Below are positions 48,258 through 57,509 of a stretch of DNA of 64,000 nt, in pieces. How positions within the stretch are numbered: position 1 is the stretch's first letter; every line of letters begins with the position of its first letter. Position numbers and translations under genes: made by a program. The stretch lies in the IMG/VR virus record IMGVR_UViG_3300049460_000128, positions 186,001-250,000 of that record. The stretch is one strand, 5' to 3'. This DNA is from a virus. Under the pieces are notes generated by a model. The model was given only the letters and a program-made list of their open reading frames with translations. It was not told the DNA's origin and searched no databases.

Positions 48258-50252
48258 TCACAGATATGAAACAATGACTTTCGCCGCGCCTGTTGATGAA
48301 CCAGCGGAGTCAAGATGTACAAATAATTCACCATCCTCATCACCTTCGTAGATGTAAGTGGTGTTGGCTTCGTACGAACCAATGTTTGAAAGATCAGTAT
48401 TGTCGCTAGTGATAACCTCGTCTGGGGTTGAGGCTGTACCAACACTGATAGTTGCTTGTGAGTTGAATGGAGTAGTCACCACAACAGTCACGTTCACGAT
48501 TCGAGTACCTGACGAGACATTACCCAAAGAGACGACTGCCGAGTCTTTGGTGACGTCTACCGTCATTGTGCTGGCATCGGTCTTCGCTGAATCGTAGTTG
48601 GCAATCATGGTCCAAGTTGCACCAGTGCGAACATAGAGTTCCCATTCACCAGTCGTATTGCCATTTTGAACATAGACTTGATCACCAGAACGTGGGCTCG
48701 CGATTGCATTCAAGGCTGTGAGATTTGCAACAATCTGCCCGCTGCTGGTAGCAGTCATAGTTTTGTCCACAACCAAAGCCAAAGGCAACGAGCCGTTTGC
48801 GGCACTTTGAATGCCCGCGTCAATAGTGAATTGACCTGAAACATCCGTAACTGTGATTGCTCCGCCATCTGCGCGAATCAATTTCAAACGAGTTGTCGCC
48901 GCTGCTGGATTATTTTCCGGCACACCCAACATATCCGTGACCGTCTTGTCCTCGCCTGAAGTGGTTGTAGGTGTGACGTTTACGAAGTTGATATCAAGTC
49001 CTTCTGATTGCGTAAAGACAACAAAACCGGTATTGGAATCAAATGATGCATAGACGCCATGGATTGCAGTTTGCTCATTAACCGATCGAATAACATCCCA
49101 CCAACCAACTTGCCCAGAAGTACCAAAACTGATACTAGGGAGTGATACAATGGTTGATACTCCATTGATAGTGAATTGCATATTAGTGGTAGGAGTCGAT
49201 GTTGGATACGCTACTGTACCAGATACGATAGTGCTTGGCGACCCCATAGATGCCGTGACACCATGATTTGCCGTTGTCGAATTGATGGCAGATATGATGC
49301 TTGACGCATCAACCGTTGTATCACCTACAAAAGGAATTACATGATTATTCAGCTTAATGATGTTGCCAGGATATGTAACGGGCGTGTCAATTGATCCAAC
49401 CGTAAATGCTTTAACAGCATTGGTCATCTTGATGTAAAGGGCATTATTTCCACCTGTAATCACAGCACGGTCCCCGGTCACAGGATCAATGCCCAAAAGG
49501 TCACCTGCCACACCTGGTAGTCCAGGTTCAAGATCATCAATGATCTTTGTGCTTGGCGACAGATAAAAATAATGCGGCCCTGGTCCTACTGCCAATACGG
49601 TACCGGCAATGTAGATGTCGTCACTTGTAGCATTGACGAATTTACCCGTGACGTTGTCAATACGTACCACTTGCCCTTCAGCAAATCCATGATTCAATTG
49701 GAAGAAACGGTTCTCTACAGTTGGATTGAACACACGAAAACGCGATTCAATTTGACTGGTGATCGTCAAGTCGATACCAACTGGTAATGGATTCAACACT
49801 GGCAACCCGTCATCGCCAAGTTCAAAAAATACCAAATTATTATTGGAAGCAAATGCTCCAGTACCTGTCTGTGATGCATCAGCGAACGTGTTATAACGAT
49901 CGACGTCTTCAACGATGCATTGGATTGACGTATCACTAAGGCTAATTATTGATACAATACGCACGGCCCGTGGCTCTGTGACGGAAAACACCCACATTCC
50001 AGGTGTGATGTCCAAGCCCGTGTATGTATTTGGCACACGAGTCAGGTGACTGCTGTGTGCTGCTGAAAAAACATCGGCCGTTAAAATCCAACGAACTGGA
50101 GCACCGATTACGCCTTGCCACCATTGATCACCAAAGCCATCGTCATACAGCCAACTCTCCAAACCCACAATAGTTTGCCCATAGCCAGTAATGACCTTGC
50201 TGGGCAAATATTTGCGAATTGAGCTACTTGTTAAATTATTCTGAATTGCCAT
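48258..50252 (-). CDS. Structural protein C, 664 aa
   Basis: Unlike A and B in its N-terminal two thirds (KVITGYGQTIVGLESWLYDD and on), rich in beta strands and NTT/GST repeats. It ends with the same C-terminal domain (from about RIVNVTVVVTTPFNSQ to GAAKVIVSYL). Likely a baseplate or fibre component. TAATG overlap with the gene upstream. Confidence 0.78.
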   Translation of the reverse strand: MAIQNNLTSSSIRKYLPSKVITGYGQTIVGLESWLYDDGFGDQWWQGVIGAPVRWILTADVFSAAHSSHLTRVPNTYTGLDITPGMWVFSVTEPRAVRIVSIISLSDTSIQCIVEDVDRYNTFADASQTGTGAFASNNNLVFFELGDDGLPVLNPLPVGIDLTITSQIESRFRVFNPTVENRFFQLNHGFAEGQVVRIDNVTGKFVNATSDDIYIAGTVLAVGPGPHYFYLSPSTKIIDDLEPGLPGVAGDLLGIDPVTGDRAVITGGNNALYIKMTNAVKAFTVGSIDTPVTYPGNIIKLNNHVIPFVGDTTVDASSIISAINSTTANHGVTASMGSPSTIVSGTVAYPTSTPTTNMQFTINGVSTIVSLPSISFGTSGQVGWWDVIRSVNEQTAIHGVYASFDSNTGFVVFTQSEGLDINFVNVTPTTTSGEDKTVTDMLGVPENNPAAATTRLKLIRADGGAITVTDVSGQFTIDAGIQSAANGSLPLALVVDKTMTATSSGQIVANLTALNAIASPRSGDQVYVQNGNTTGEWELYVRTGATWTMIANYDSAKTDASTMTVDVTKDSAVVSLGNVSSGTRIVNVTVVVTTPFNSQATISVGTASTPDEVITSDNTDLSNIGSYEANTTYIYEGDEDGELFVHLDSAGSSTGAAKVIVSYL

Positions 50253-50953
50253 TAGAAGGTCACCACAATTTGAACAAAACCGTTGGCAATGGTCGCCATT
50301 GTTGAGACCAATTGATACTGGAAAGTTGTGGTGTTCAAGGCCGTCGTACCAGAGGTCGCCATCTTGACAACACCGGTTGCGGCTGTATTACCACCTGAAA
50401 CATAGACATAGAGTGGATTAGAAGTTGACGTAGTACCAACCCAGAAATTGACTGATTTTGGTGGACGACCAACGTTGTGCGTAATGGTCGTAACGCCACT
50501 AGCAACGGATACAGACCAACCAGATGGCAAATTAGTTGTCAGCGTGGTTGCGGCATCAGCACCATTGGTTGTAGTATTACCGGCATTCATTTGGGAAGTG
50601 AAAATAAACACACCTGGGGCGATACTGTTCGCAGGATTGGCACCACCGCCACCTGATGCTGCATCGAGCGTAACGGTGGTACCGTTGTCAGTAACAGTCA
50701 TGTTGGTGCCAGCAACCAGCTTCTTGAATTCGAAATTACTACCAGTCTTTTGATTGAACACACCCACGCCAGTTGCACCAACGTTCGATGCCGTTTCAGC
50801 ACCAATTTCAACAATGGAATCAGAGCCATTATTCTTCTTCATGAACAGCTTACCATCATTGGTATTCATTGCCAACTCACCCAATGCCAAGTCGGTTGTC
50901 AGTGGAATCTTTGATGCTACCGCGCTACGTTTAATCTTAATCACTTGTGCCAT
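50252..50953 (-). CDS. Short tail-fibre-type protein, 233 aa
   Basis: N-terminal IKIKRSAVASKIPLTTDLAL then GELAMNTNDGKLFMKKNNG is the particle-attachment segment seen in many fibres. Gly/Ser/Thr-rich C-terminal part. Likely a virion protein. Confidence 0.78.
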   Translation of the reverse strand: MAQVIKIKRSAVASKIPLTTDLALGELAMNTNDGKLFMKKNNGSDSIVEIGAETASNVGATGVGVFNQKTGSNFEFKKLVAGTNMTVTDNGTTVTLDAASGGGGANPANSIAPGVFIFTSQMNAGNTTTNGADAATTLTTNLPSGWSVSVASGVTTITHNVGRPPKSVNFWVGTTSTSNPLYVYVSGGNTAATGVVKMATSGTTALNTTTFQYQLVSTMATIANGFVQIVVTF

Positions 50954-50969
50954 ATGGCCTCCAGAAGGT

Positions 50970-50994
50970 AAAAAGGGGAGCTATATAGCTCCCC
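50970..50994 (-). terminator. Intrinsic terminator
   Basis: GGGGAGCTAT and its exact complement, then five U on the minus strand, after the 429-aa fibre gene. Confidence 0.88.
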
Positions 50995-51022
50995 TGTGGT
51001 TCAACTATATGTTCCTATTTAC

Positions 51023-52312
51023 TTAGAACGAGCCGCCATCCAAATCAGCAGCAGTCAAGTAACCAGCATCATTGGTGAATGCACTAACGACGGTTGGAGC
51101 CGTGTACGAAATTACACCCGTTGATGTGTTGTATGCCAGCGAACCAGTTACCGATATTGCTGCACGAGCGTTCGTGTCAGTGTAAGCAGCTGGGATGGTT
51201 GGTTTGTTGGTCAAGTCAGTGTAGCTGCCCGATGTAGCTACAGTTGCCAGACCAGTGATCTTGGCAGTTGACAAAGTACCACCGATCGAACCCAAGCTCA
51301 AGTTTGCCTGGTTAACGTCAACCGAGATCGAACCACTCGAAGTGATTGGCGAACCTGAGACAGTGATCGTACCGCTCGACGACAGAGCAACACTAGTAAC
51401 CGTACCAGTACCACCACCAGTAGCCAATGCGGACAGATCCAAGATACCAGTTGTCGAATTGTAGGTAGCACCTGACGAGCCAGCAGTCAAGCTGATGGCT
51501 GCACGAGCCAAGGCGTCAGTGTATTGAGTTGGGATTACTGGTTTGTTGATCAGGTCAGTGTATGAACCCGTAGTAGCGACTGTGGTCAGAGCTGGTTTAC
51601 CAGTCAACGATGCATAAGCGCCATCGAACAGTGTTGGTTTGTTGGTCAAGTCAGCATACGAACCTGATGTTGCAACGGTTGCATATGTTGGTTTGCCAGT
51701 CAATGACGCATACGTGCCATCGAATGTTGGCGTACCTGACAGATCGGAGTAAGCACCCGAGAAAGCGACCGTTGCCAGTGCCGAGGTGTTTGCCTTCAGG
51801 GCAATGCTGTTGGTAACAGTGGTTGCAAAGTTTGCATCAGCACCCAGAGCATCCGACAGTTCTTTCAGGGTATCCAGTGTGCCTGGTGCGCCGTTGACCA
51901 AAGAAGCAACCTTGGTATCAACATACGACGTTGAAGCAGCACCAGAGATGTCACTGGTGGTCAGTACAACGGCGCCAGTACGACCGGCGACGGAAGTAAC
52001 AGCACCACCGGCGCCCAGTACAGCGGCGTCCAATTGACCTTTGGTGATTGCATGACTAGCCGCTGTACCATCTGGAATGGTTACTGCGGCTGTGAATGTT
52101 TTTGCACCCGTGATAGTATCATCACCGGTGATCGACACCATTGCTTTACCACCGATTGCTTCAATTGTAGTTGCAGAACCACCAGCGCCACCAGTACCTT
52201 TACCGTAGTACAGGACGCCATCAACTTCATTGAATGCCAATTCGGCATTTTGCAGGGATGCTGGAGCGCCAGCTGCACCGCTTGTACGGCGTTTAATACG
52301 AATAACTGACAT
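51023..52312 (-). CDS. Tail-fibre protein, 429 aa
   Basis: N-terminal VIRIKRRTSGAAGAPASLQN then AELAFNEVDGVLYYGKGTGG attachment segment. The middle holds repeats of the form YASLTGKP and GSYTDLTNKP, a tail-fibre shaft repeat. Homotrimeric fibre is likely. Confidence 0.85.
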   Translation of the reverse strand: MSVIRIKRRTSGAAGAPASLQNAELAFNEVDGVLYYGKGTGGAGGSATTIEAIGGKAMVSITGDDTITGAKTFTAAVTIPDGTAASHAITKGQLDAAVLGAGGAVTSVAGRTGAVVLTTSDISGAASTSYVDTKVASLVNGAPGTLDTLKELSDALGADANFATTVTNSIALKANTSALATVAFSGAYSDLSGTPTFDGTYASLTGKPTYATVATSGSYADLTNKPTLFDGAYASLTGKPALTTVATTGSYTDLINKPVIPTQYTDALARAAISLTAGSSGATYNSTTGILDLSALATGGGTGTVTSVALSSSGTITVSGSPITSSGSISVDVNQANLSLGSIGGTLSTAKITGLATVATSGSYTDLTNKPTIPAAYTDTNARAAISVTGSLAYNTSTGVISYTAPTVVSAFTNDAGYLTAADLDGGSF

Positions 52313-52403
52313 ATGAATATTCCTTCAAAAAGCGACGAACATTTCCGAGGTTGGTCGCTGGAGTTAAGTATTGTTATTTAGTCGAGATATTGATTTATCT
52401 CGA

Positions 52404-54533
52404 TTAGAAGTTACCGCCGTCTGTCAAATCTGAAACAATCATTGTGGTGTTCCATTTTTGTGCTTCAGCATCCCAAACCAAAATAGATTGATCTGTTAAA
52501 CCTGCAATCACTACATCGTCCAAACCATTCAGGAAGGTCGCCCCTGGCAAGCCATCAGCGCCAGCTGGGCCTTGTTCGCCCTGTGGACCTTGTTCACCCG
52601 GCAAGCCCTGTGGACCGATTGGACCTTGAATACCCTGTTCGCCTTGCGCACCATCAGTACCGTCTACACCGGCTGGACCAATTGGGCCAATTTCGCCAGG
52701 AACGCCTTGTGGGCCCTGAATACCCTGGTTACCAGTGTCACCCTTGTCGCCTTTAGGGCCGGTTGACGAAGTCCAGTTATAGTTGGTACCATCCCAGTGC
52801 AGATACGTATCAGCTACTGATGGAGTCGCGACTGTGGACAGATTGCCCGTGCCGTTACCAACGATCAGAGAGTTCGAGGCAAATGCCGTTACACCAGTAC
52901 CACCGTGTGCAACATTCAATGTACCACTCAGGTTGTTCAAGGTCAGGTTCGATTCAACCAGATCAATAACGAATGAACCGTTTGATGTGATTGGGCTGCC
53001 AGTTACTGACAACTTGTTCGAACCAGAAGTCAATGCCACACTTGTTACCGTGCCAGTACCGCTAGATGCCAATGCCCAAGTAAAGGCTGTGCCATCCCAT
53101 TTCAGAACACTATTGGCCAATGTCGGAGCAGCAATGAAGTTCACTGCGCTTGTACCATTACCAACCAGGATGCCATTTACGGTATGAATCGTACGACCAG
53201 TACCACCCTTTGTTGTGCTCAACGAACCACCCAGGTTGTTCAAAGTCAGTGCTGACTCATTGACGTCGAAGTCAAATGTGCCGCTGCTTGTGATGGTGCC
53301 ACCGTTTACAATGATCTTGGAACTCAATGCGTTAGCGGTGATGCTAGTAACCGAACCCAAGCCAACTGCTGGTTTGTTCGTCAGGTCGTTGAACGAACCC
53401 GAGAATGCAACCGTGGCAAATGTTGGTTTGCCCACGATATCGTTGTACTGACCAGTCGTTGCAACCGTGGACAAATCAGCGAGATCGGAAGCCGACAGAG
53501 TTGCGTATTCCAAGCCGGATGCAGAGCTGTTGACACGCATGACTTGCTTGGCCGAACCGATAGTCGTCAGACCCGTACCGCCCTTAGCTGTTGGTAATAC
53601 ACCGCCAATGTTAGCGTGGTTCAAGTTTGATTCAACGATGTCTACCGTGAAGGTGCCAGTCGAAGTAACTGGGGAACCAGTCACAGTGACTTTGTTGGAT
53701 GCAGCCGACAAGCCAACACTCGTAACCGTACCCAGAGTACGCCATACAAATGCCGAACCATTCCACATGATGGTTTGATTTGCCGCAGTCGGTGCGACAG
53801 TTGAGGTCAATGCAGAGCTACCACCAACCATCAGACCATTGGTCGTGAAGGTCGTTGCGCCAGTACCGCCTTTGCTAACTGCCAGATTACCAGACAGGTT
53901 ATTAATTGCGATGTTGGATTCAACCACATCCAAGGTCACAGTGCCCGTCGAAGTAACGGTACCATTGACAATGCTCAGACGTGACGAATTGGCTTGCAGT
54001 GTGATGCTCGTAACACCGCCGCTACCGCTACCGTTACCGTTACCATTATCAGCTGGGACGATCCATTCATAGTCCATACCATTCCAGGTAAGAACTGCGC
54101 CTAAGTCTGAAGGAACTGCGATTGACTGAATAGCAGCAGCACCGTTACCCAACAACAGAGCATGGACGGGCAAGCCGTCTGCACCTGCACCAGTACCACC
54201 TTTCTGCACATTCAGGATACCTTGAAGTTCGTTCAAGGTCGTGGAAATTGCACCAGTTGCCGTCAGTGTAAGGGTCTCTGCATCACCTTCGATAGAGATA
54301 CCATCACCAGCTACAATTGAGCGGAATTGAAGCTTTACGTCGTGTTGGCCGTTTGAACCCGCATAGATGCCGTTGCCGATACCCAGGTTGTCACCCAACA
54401 CCGATGAGACTGTATTTGTTGCTGAATCACCAGCAGTATCCGATGATGTAGATGGGCCTGTAGTTGGGCCCGCATCAACCGGAGTATTATAGATCGGTTT
54501 ACCGTCAGTACCGATGCCGTATTGTTGTGACAT
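52404..54533 (-). CDS. Tail fibre with collagen-like segment, 709 aa
   Basis: Repeated units of about 60 residues with (L/I)NNL-G-(G/N)-(S/N)-L and KGGTG cores, then a Gly-x-Y collagen-like stretch near residues 592-655 ([20 protein letters not shown] start), then a short cap ([20 protein letters not shown]). Collagen-like segments form trimeric rods in phage fibres. Confidence 0.88.
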   Translation of the reverse strand: MSQQYGIGTDGKPIYNTPVDAGPTTGPSTSSDTAGDSATNTVSSVLGDNLGIGNGIYAGSNGQHDVKLQFRSIVAGDGISIEGDAETLTLTATGAISTTLNELQGILNVQKGGTGAGADGLPVHALLLGNGAAAIQSIAVPSDLGAVLTWNGMDYEWIVPADNGNGNGSGSGGVTSITLQANSSRLSIVNGTVTSTGTVTLDVVESNIAINNLSGNLAVSKGGTGATTFTTNGLMVGGSSALTSTVAPTAANQTIMWNGSAFVWRTLGTVTSVGLSAASNKVTVTGSPVTSTGTFTVDIVESNLNHANIGGVLPTAKGGTGLTTIGSAKQVMRVNSSASGLEYATLSASDLADLSTVATTGQYNDIVGKPTFATVAFSGSFNDLTNKPAVGLGSVTSITANALSSKIIVNGGTITSSGTFDFDVNESALTLNNLGGSLSTTKGGTGRTIHTVNGILVGNGTSAVNFIAAPTLANSVLKWDGTAFTWALASSGTGTVTSVALTSGSNKLSVTGSPITSNGSFVIDLVESNLTLNNLSGTLNVAHGGTGVTAFASNSLIVGNGTGNLSTVATPSVADTYLHWDGTNYNWTSSTGPKGDKGDTGNQGIQGPQGVPGEIGPIGPAGVDGTDGAQGEQGIQGPIGPQGLPGEQGPQGEQGPAGADGLPGATFLNGLDDVVIAGLTDQSILVWDAEAQKWNTTMIVSDLTDGGNF

Positions 54534-54553
54534 ACAAATTCTCCAGAAATATC

Positions 54554-54967
54554 TTAATTATTAATTAGCACTCGGTCAACCTGACCAAGGAGGCCCGCCA
54601 GTACATTTGCTTCTGTTCCAGGAATGGACAGATCACGATCTACTCGCACGCGGATCCATGTAAAATTTCCAATTATGTTCATGCCAACCGTACCAGTATC
54701 ACCCGTAATACCAGTAGGGTTTACGGGATCTTTAGGATAATTCAAAGAAGGACTGCCCTGAATGATGATCGGAAACCAATCAAATTCTGTCGGATCGTTG
54801 GCAATACTGGCTTCAAACCAAACACGCCCAGTAAAATTCAACAGGTAGATGGATACAGTATGGAGACCATCCGTATAGCCATACCAACCATCAGCACGAA
54901 TTTTATCACCCGTGACCGCTAGCTGACCCATAGTATTACTTAACATTACGATGCTAGTTTTGCTCAT
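54554..54967 (-). CDS. Virion structural protein, 137 aa
   Basis: ATG 54967 ([16 protein letters not shown]) has AAGGA 7 bases upstream; the frame is open to 54988. Beta-rich with W-F-E-A-S and W-I-R-V-R-V-D segments, like small beta-sandwich proteins next to fibres in T4-like cyanophages. Confidence 0.7.
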   Translation of the reverse strand: MSKTSIVMLSNTMGQLAVTGDKIRADGWYGYTDGLHTVSIYLLNFTGRVWFEASIANDPTEFDWFPIIIQGSPSLNYPKDPVNPTGITGDTGTVGMNIIGNFTWIRVRVDRDLSIPGTEANVLAGLLGQVDRVLINN

Positions 54968-54989
54968 GATAGATCCTTGGATTTTCATC

Positions 54990-54997
54990 TATTTATT
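54990..54997 (-). promoter_or_regulatory. T4-late-like octamer AATAAATA
   Basis: Minus strand, 23 bases before the 137-aa structural gene. Confidence 0.5.
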
Positions 54998-55033
54998 ATT
55001 TGAGGACCAGAATTAAAGCAGTATCATCCACTC

Positions 55034-55717
55034 ATGACCTCATTACACACATTCGCAGCATGGCGCAATGATCCCATTTGCAAATCATTTGAATATCTGG
55101 ACACCCTGCTGGATGGACTCAACTATGTGATTGCTGGTGGCTCGGTTAGAAAATTATTCCTGCACGAGCCCATTGAAGACTCAGACATTGATGTCTGGTT
55201 TTATGACGAAGAGTCGTTGACTACAGCTAAGAATCGCCTGATGGATATCATGCGCCCAAATATCCATCACAATGTCAATCTACCGTGGAGTAAGCCATTC
55301 TTCAATACGTTTAGCCTGTGTTCACATTCAGAATTTGGCTATACGCTCGTGTATGAAGATGTAATTGGTTTGACTACGGGAACAACAGTTCAATTGCTAC
55401 GCAAGCAATCAACCAATAATGGCATTGACGGTGTGATTGGAGTCTTCGACTATACGATCTGCCAGTTTGGATACTCGAAAGGAACGATCTATGCTACACA
55501 GGCAGCGATGGCTGATCATCAGGCAGGCATACTACGCCTCAATGAAAAATACGATCCCAAGGTCTGCTATGACCGCGCCTTGAAGTATATTGGGAAGGGT
55601 TATACGCCAACAAGAGACCTGTTCGACAAACTGTTTCTGCATGACCGTCAAACTTTGACGCACAGCTCAATCGATATTGAAAATTTGAACTATACGGATA
55701 TATTCAAACGTGTCTAA
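55034..55717 (+). CDS. Nucleotidyltransferase-fold protein
   Basis: 227 aa. YVIAGGSVRKLFLHEPIEDS followed by DIDVWFYDEES gives the G-G-S-x-R...D-x-D-x-W pattern of the polymerase-beta nucleotidyltransferase superfamily. The first two metal-binding aspartates are present. Plus strand, diverging from the fibre operon, in a two-gene unit with the next gene. Function (tRNA-like, toxin-like or modification) unknown. Confidence 0.75.
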   Translation: MTSLHTFAAWRNDPICKSFEYLDTLLDGLNYVIAGGSVRKLFLHEPIEDSDIDVWFYDEESLTTAKNRLMDIMRPNIHHNVNLPWSKPFFNTFSLCSHSEFGYTLVYEDVIGLTTGTTVQLLRKQSTNNGIDGVIGVFDYTICQFGYSKGTIYATQAAMADHQAGILRLNEKYDPKVCYDRALKYIGKGYTPTRDLFDKLFLHDRQTLTHSSIDIENLNYTDIFKRV

Positions 55718-56105
55718 ATTCAACGACCTTGACGTCTCATTGGTGATGAGCAAGCTGAGTTCCGGAATTGCATACACTCAGGTAAAAACTACGCGAAAGA
55801 ACTGGCAAATTGTTGTAGTGGCCGGAGTACCAATTGAATTCCGTCAACTGTGCATTCTCATGCTGTCTTGGGCAAGTGGTAATTTTAGAGATGAGTTACG
55901 AAATCAATTCCATGACGACACCATGGCAATGTGGAGAGACATCAAATGGCTTCCTGGCAAGAAAGTCAAAGATGACGAGTGGGACTTGCCGTTTTTCTGT
56001 ATGAAGGCATTGAAAGCAGCATCGAGTGATACTGCTGCCGAACTTGATCTGCTGCCACTTGCACAGCAGATCAGTCGAGAACTACACGAAGCAGTTACTC
56101 TTTAG
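55710..56105 (+). CDS. Hypothetical protein, 131 aa
   Basis: GTG start overlapping the nucleotidyltransferase gene by 8 bases, so translated together. Helical C-terminal half. Could be the partner of the nucleotidyltransferase. Its end overlaps the convergent gene by 11 bases. Confidence 0.75.
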   Translation: MSKFNDLDVSLVMSKLSSGIAYTQVKTTRKNWQIVVVAGVPIEFRQLCILMLSWASGNFRDELRNQFHDDTMAMWRDIKWLPGKKVKDDEWDLPFFCMKALKAASSDTAAELDLLPLAQQISRELHEAVTL

Positions 56106-56274
56106 AGACTTCCACTACAGCGCCAGTACCAGCAACCAGTTCACCAACAATTGCTTCCAATTGTTCGCATACTTCAACGGGGGTGGCGTGGTCCTCTGCT
56201 ACGAAATCTTCCGGGTTGCCCTTTACTACTTTGCTGATAGTGACTTTGATGGTTTCGGTGTGAATGAATGCCAT
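56095..56274 (-). CDS. Small hypothetical protein, 59 aa
   Basis: ATG 56274 (MAFIHTETIKVTISKV) with AAGGAG 7 bases upstream and a late-like octamer 26 bases before. Short alpha/beta protein ending VVEVSKE. Not recognised. Confidence 0.75.
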   Translation of the reverse strand: MAFIHTETIKVTISKVVKGNPEDFVAEDHATPVEVCEQLEAIVGELVAGTGAVVEVSKE

Positions 56275-56299
56275 GATAATACTCCTTGAGTTAAAGTAG

Positions 56300-56307
56300 T
56301 ATTTATC
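56300..56307 (-). promoter_or_regulatory. T4-late-like octamer GATAAATA
   Basis: Minus strand, 26 bases before the 59-aa gene. Confidence 0.5.
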
Positions 56308-56317
56308 TTTCATGTAA

Positions 56318-56343
56318 AGAAAAAGCCGGGTTGCCCCGGCTTT
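56318..56343 (-). terminator. Intrinsic terminator
   Basis: AAAGCCGGG/CCCGGCTTT stem, 4-base loop, then UU-C-UUU on the minus strand, after the 136-aa gene. Confidence 0.88.
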
Positions 56344-56346
56344 CGC

Positions 56347-56757
56347 TTATTCCTCGGAGTATTCCAAGTCATCTTCGTCTTCGTCTTCGTCTTCGTCTGA
56401 TTCATATACCACATCAGCTTCTGGACGAACTTTTGGCTTACGGCCACGGCGTTTAGGTGCGTCGTTATTCATGCCATCTGCCCTGATACCATGAATCAAT
56501 CCCAATGCGGCTGGATCCAGGCCTTCAATTTTCTTCAGACCCAAGTAGTCAGTTTCAACTACCTCCATGGCATCGTTGGTCAATTCAATAATGGTATTGA
56601 ATGCAAACGGGTGAGTATAAAAACGCTTGACCTTAAATGTACCTTTGGCTTTTACCAACTTTCCTTTCTCATTTTCTTTGTCATATTGGGCTTCAACGGT
56701 CATTCCCGGAGTGATCAGTTTCAGTTCGAGAAGGCGGCGAAAGAGTGCTGGGTGCAT
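56347..56757 (-). CDS. Hypothetical protein with acidic tail, 136 aa
   Basis: MHPALFRRLLELKLITPGMT start, KOW/OB-like beta middle (GTFKVKRFYTHPFAF), an AT-hook-like RRGRKPK (about residue 101) and a long Asp/Glu tail. DNA or chromatin-like binding is suggested. The leader motif AATAACAATAACAAAGG supports this start although it overlaps the upstream gene by 65 bases. Confidence 0.75.
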   Translation of the reverse strand: MHPALFRRLLELKLITPGMTVEAQYDKENEKGKLVKAKGTFKVKRFYTHPFAFNTIIELTNDAMEVVETDYLGLKKIEGLDPAALGLIHGIRADGMNNDAPKRRGRKPKVRPEADVVYESDEDEDEDEDDLEYSEE

Positions 56758-57430
56758 GAATGGTACCTTTGTTATTGTTATTATTTTTGGTATGCACTAC
56801 TGGTTCAACTATGATTGCACGAGCAACATTTTTGATAATTCCAGAATACGTCAATTTTGTCATAAGCACGTCATCCTCGTGTTTCAAATAACAGATGAGG
56901 GATGCACTTGACGATCGTAGTTTAACACGACTGGCGTCGTTTTCGTCAGCCAAGGTGGCAACACACCACTGTATTACTTCAGCGGTTGTTTGCTTGCCAA
57001 GATTTGTCTGAAATGTGACCTTCCATTCATACTCGTTATGAAACCAATGTGAACGATACACAACAAAGCCATTCGATCGCAAAACGTCAATCTGATCCTC
57101 AACACTTGGTTGCATGATCTCAGATATATGATAGCGACACGTGATCTCAGCCACCTTACAAAAGTGGTCAAAGTCAGTTTTTTCCGCGAAGTAGAATTTC
57201 CAAGAACTACGGCGCCCCTTTGTGAGCTTGAACCGTTCCTCGGTATCTGGGCATGCAGCCATAAGAGCGTCAAGTGACTTCTTTGACATGCGCCCTACAC
57301 GGTAATCCATTTGATCCCTGAAAACCCAAGACCCACCAGGATTATGAATGGCAACCACATAGGCGTACTTCCCCCACATGATTTTAGGCAGAGTCGAATA
57401 CTTGACCCTGTGCTTTGATGCTAACGACAT
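56693..57430 (-). CDS. Large divergent FKL-like protein, 245 aa
   Basis: CYLKHEDDVLMTKLTYS near residue 190 looks like a diverged family motif (TKL in place of FKL). An earlier strand-helix WKFYFAEKTDFDHFCKV could be a second half. The Asn-rich end is a by-product of the next gene's leader. Leader CATAACAATAAA. Confidence 0.65.
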   Translation of the reverse strand: MSLASKHRVKYSTLPKIMWGKYAYVVAIHNPGGSWVFRDQMDYRVGRMSKKSLDALMAACPDTEERFKLTKGRRSSWKFYFAEKTDFDHFCKVAEITCRYHISEIMQPSVEDQIDVLRSNGFVVYRSHWFHNEYEWKVTFQTNLGKQTTAEVIQWCVATLADENDASRVKLRSSSASLICYLKHEDDVLMTKLTYSGIIKNVARAIIVEPVVHTKNNNNNKGTIHAPSTLSPPSRTETDHSGNDR

Positions 57431-57473
57431 TGGTTTTTATTGTTATGAATGTTTGGCACTACGATGTTACGGC

Positions 57474-57504
57474 AACAGGGGATCAGCCTCGCCAATCCCC
57501 TGTT
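57474..57504. repeat. Hairpin after clpA
   Basis: AACAGGGGAT/ATCCCCTGTT, 10-bp stem with an 11-base loop. The U run is only on the plus strand, so it may block antisense transcription into clpA; on the minus strand it is a plain hairpin after the stop. Confidence 0.6.
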
Positions 57505-57509
57505 TTTCG

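Noticed and set aside
52383-52402. CGAGAT/ATCTCG hairpin after the 709-aa fibre gene as a terminator
   Set aside because: Short stem and no U run on the minus strand; not convincing.
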